Assembly (NCBI GenBank): GCA_002394685.1
Contig: DGUP01000062.1
Span: 1 to 13,667, forward strand
Origin: Treponema sp. UBA4307
Lineage (GTDB): Bacteria > Spirochaetota > Spirochaetia > Treponematales > Treponemataceae
Direction of reading: 5' to 3'
Length of the DNA stretch: 13,667 nucleotides
Part shown: positions 12,736 through 13,667 of the stretch, piece after piece
Numbering within the stretch: the stretch's first letter is position 1
How the letters are laid out: each line of letters opens with the position of its first letter
The notes under the pieces: generated by a model
What the model was told of the DNA's origin: nothing
The model's input: only the letters and a program-made list of their open reading frames with translations
Databases searched by the model: none
Translations under genes and position numbers: made by a program

Positions 12736-13048
12736 AGTGTTTTTTCAAAAACTTTTTTATTTCTTCCGCTTTTTAATTACATGGCACTGCTGGAAGAATT
12801 TCTGTAAAATTCGGCATCTTCCTCCCGTATTTTTTATACTGTACTTTTGAGGGGGCACAAACTGAGTGTTTTTTCAAAAACTTTTTTATTCCTCCCGCTT
12901 TTTAATTACAGGTTACATCTGAAAGAAGTTTCTGCAAAATTCAGCCTCTCCCTCCGGTTTTTCTAAATTATTTCTCTTCCGGTAACGTATTTAATTACAG
13001 CTACTGTTCCCATCCCTTATTCCCCTTTAGTTAAAATTTAAAATACGT

Positions 13049-13054
13049 TATAAT
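13049..13054 (+). promoter_or_regulatory. -10 box placed for a leaderless Fic mRNA
   Basis: A perfect TATAAT ends 6 bases before the Fic ATG at 13061, so transcription would start at or next to the A of the ATG. No Shine-Dalgarno is present. The matching -35 region (TTTAGT at 13026-13031) is poor. From 12961 to 13048 I see only decayed repeat-like sequence. Confidence 0.5.
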
Positions 13055-13060
13055 AGATCA

Positions 13061-13667
13061 ATGACTGAACTGGAACAAGTTTTAAGCGAATATAATTCTC
13101 TTGGTATAAATCAGCAGCTTGATTACGACAAGTTCTATCTTTATTCAATTATCACACACTCAACTGCTATTGAAGGGTCAACAGTCACAGAAATTGAAAA
13201 CCGGCTTCTATTTGATGAAGGTATAACTTCAAGCAAACGCACAATGGCTGAGCAGTTGATGAATCTTGACTTGAAGAAAGCTTATGAAAAGTGTTTTGAA
13301 TACGCAAAAAATCATGAAAAAATCACTATAGATCTTTTGTGCAAACTATCTGGAATTGCAATGGCAAATACCGGGTCTTCATATAATACTATTGCAGGAC
13401 TTTTTTCTTCAGCTAAAGGAGAATTAAGGTTATTAAATGTAAGTGCAGGTAAAGGTGGTAAAAGTTATCTTGCATGGCAAAAAGTTCCAGAAAAACTTCA
13501 GAAGTTTTGTGATTACCTTAATGAACAGCGGGCAAAAATCAAAAAAGAAGATATTGAATCGGTTTACCGCCTTAGTTTTGAAGCTCACTATATGCTGGTT
13601 TCTATTCATCCATGGGCAGACGGAAATGGTAGAATGAGTCGTTTAGTAATGAATATGATTCAAAAAG
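13061..13667 (+). CDS. Fic-family protein, 3' end beyond the window
   Basis: The first 202 codons of a Fic (filamentation induced by cAMP) domain protein, still open at the window edge. The Fic motif HPWADGNGRMSR (183-194) is intact: catalytic His183, and Asp187, Gly190, Arg191 and Arg194 for binding the nucleotide and phosphates, with Trp for the usual Phe. Near the N-terminus STAIEGS (34-40) fits the inhibitory-helix motif [S/T]xxxE[G/N], with Glu38 and Gly39, so activity is probably self-restrained. Fic proteins transfer AMP or another nucleotide part to target proteins. Targets here are unknown, and no antitoxin gene is visible upstream. The ATG at 13061 is the only sensible start. It lies right after the repeat array, a common setting for accessory genes. 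Confidence 0.9.
   Translation, partial: MTELEQVLSEYNSLGINQQLDYDKFYLYSIITHSTAIEGSTVTEIENRLLFDEGITSSKRTMAEQLMNLDLKKAYEKCFEYAKNHEKITIDLLCKLSGIAMANTGSSYNTIAGLFSSAKGELRLLNVSAGKGGKSYLAWQKVPEKLQKFCDYLNEQRAKIKKEDIESVYRLSFEAHYMLVSIHPWADGNGRMSRLVMNMIQK

Larger units (their letters stand above)
12469..12930 (+). repeat. Tandem block of about 460 bp, copy 2
   Basis: Second copy of the B' A B A E A' B' A' block. Near its end (12855-12867) a B' unit runs into the right half of an E core (GCACAAACTGAGTG) without the left half. B' ends in GGCACA, so the join lies at shared GCACA, as expected for recombination at short homology. Confidence 0.85.
11690..12960. repeat. Nested inverted and direct repeat array, about 1.27 kb
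   Basis: The stretch is built from two modules and their reverse complements. Module A contains CCGG-ATAAAAAAGTTTT-GAAAAAC-CGGAGG. Module B (56 bp) runs from GCTAACG to ACAGAACCG. A' and B' are their inverted, diverged versions, and E is a hairpin core. Order: A B E B' A' | B' A B A E A' B' A' | B' A B A E A' B' A' | B'. Five A' copies begin at 11947, 12277, 12407, 12739 and 12868; six B' copies begin at 11881, 12009, 12340, 12469, 12801 and 12931. No protein-coding sequence is convincing. It is not a CRISPR array: units are not short direct repeats with unique spacers. Confidence 0.85.

Noticed and set aside
11690..12960. Integron cassette array with attC sites
   Set aside because: GCTAAC/GTTAGC segments and paired hairpins recall attC sites, and treponemes can carry integrons. 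But the strict RYYYAAC and GTTRRRY ends do not frame the hairpins, there are no cassette genes between them, and no integrase is in the window.
11690..12960. CRISPR array
   Set aside because: The repeated units are long, occur in both orientations and are adjacent, with no set of unique equal-length spacers and no cas genes.

Overview
The window reads as part of a spirochaete chromosome, most likely a gut or rumen Treponema. This is inferred from low G+C, small lipoproteins with loose lipoboxes (FTGC, FAGC), a BspA-type leucine-rich-repeat protein, and a multi-pass membrane protein of the DUF5692 type. The species cannot be named from the sequence.

Left end (1-1565): a gene for a PD-(D/E)XK-like nuclease protein, possibly translated from a leaderless mRNA, is followed by about 540 bases without an intact gene. 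That stretch holds two terminator-like hairpins, a nested set of complementary segments that may be a small structured RNA, and the C-terminal relic of a lost gene.

Middle left (1566-5162): a TPR lipoprotein gene (minus strand) stands divergent from argC. argC is followed closely by a PhnP-like metallo-beta-lactamase-fold hydrolase and a small BspA-type LRR protein, probably one transcript. A rhodanese-domain lipoprotein follows with its own promoter.

Centre (5213-10932, minus strand): six genes form one operon with a near-consensus promoter and a strong terminator. In order of transcription they are two very small membrane proteins, HypB, a 905-residue Fe-S/FAD oxidoreductase, HypA, and the DUF5692 membrane protein. 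HypA and HypB normally deliver nickel to [NiFe]-hydrogenase, but no hydrogenase subunit and no HypCDEF is here. The gene order suggests nickel delivery to, or nickel-dependent function of, a membrane redox system built around DUF5692 and the oxidoreductase. The DUF5692 gene uses AAG for 18 of 19 lysines by my count, a sign of very high expression. A perfect 9-bp inverted repeat covers the -10 and start site of the operon promoter. This is my best candidate for an undescribed system.

Right end (11076-13667): rpmB (ribosomal protein L28) has a consensus promoter and terminator. It is followed by about 1.7 kb without genes. About 1.27 kb of this is an array of modules present in both orientations, which fold into very long hairpins and include a roughly 460-bp tandem duplication. 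The cores of the hairpins keep their pairing while their arm sequences change. The window ends inside a Fic-family protein gene, again with a -10 box placed for a leaderless start.
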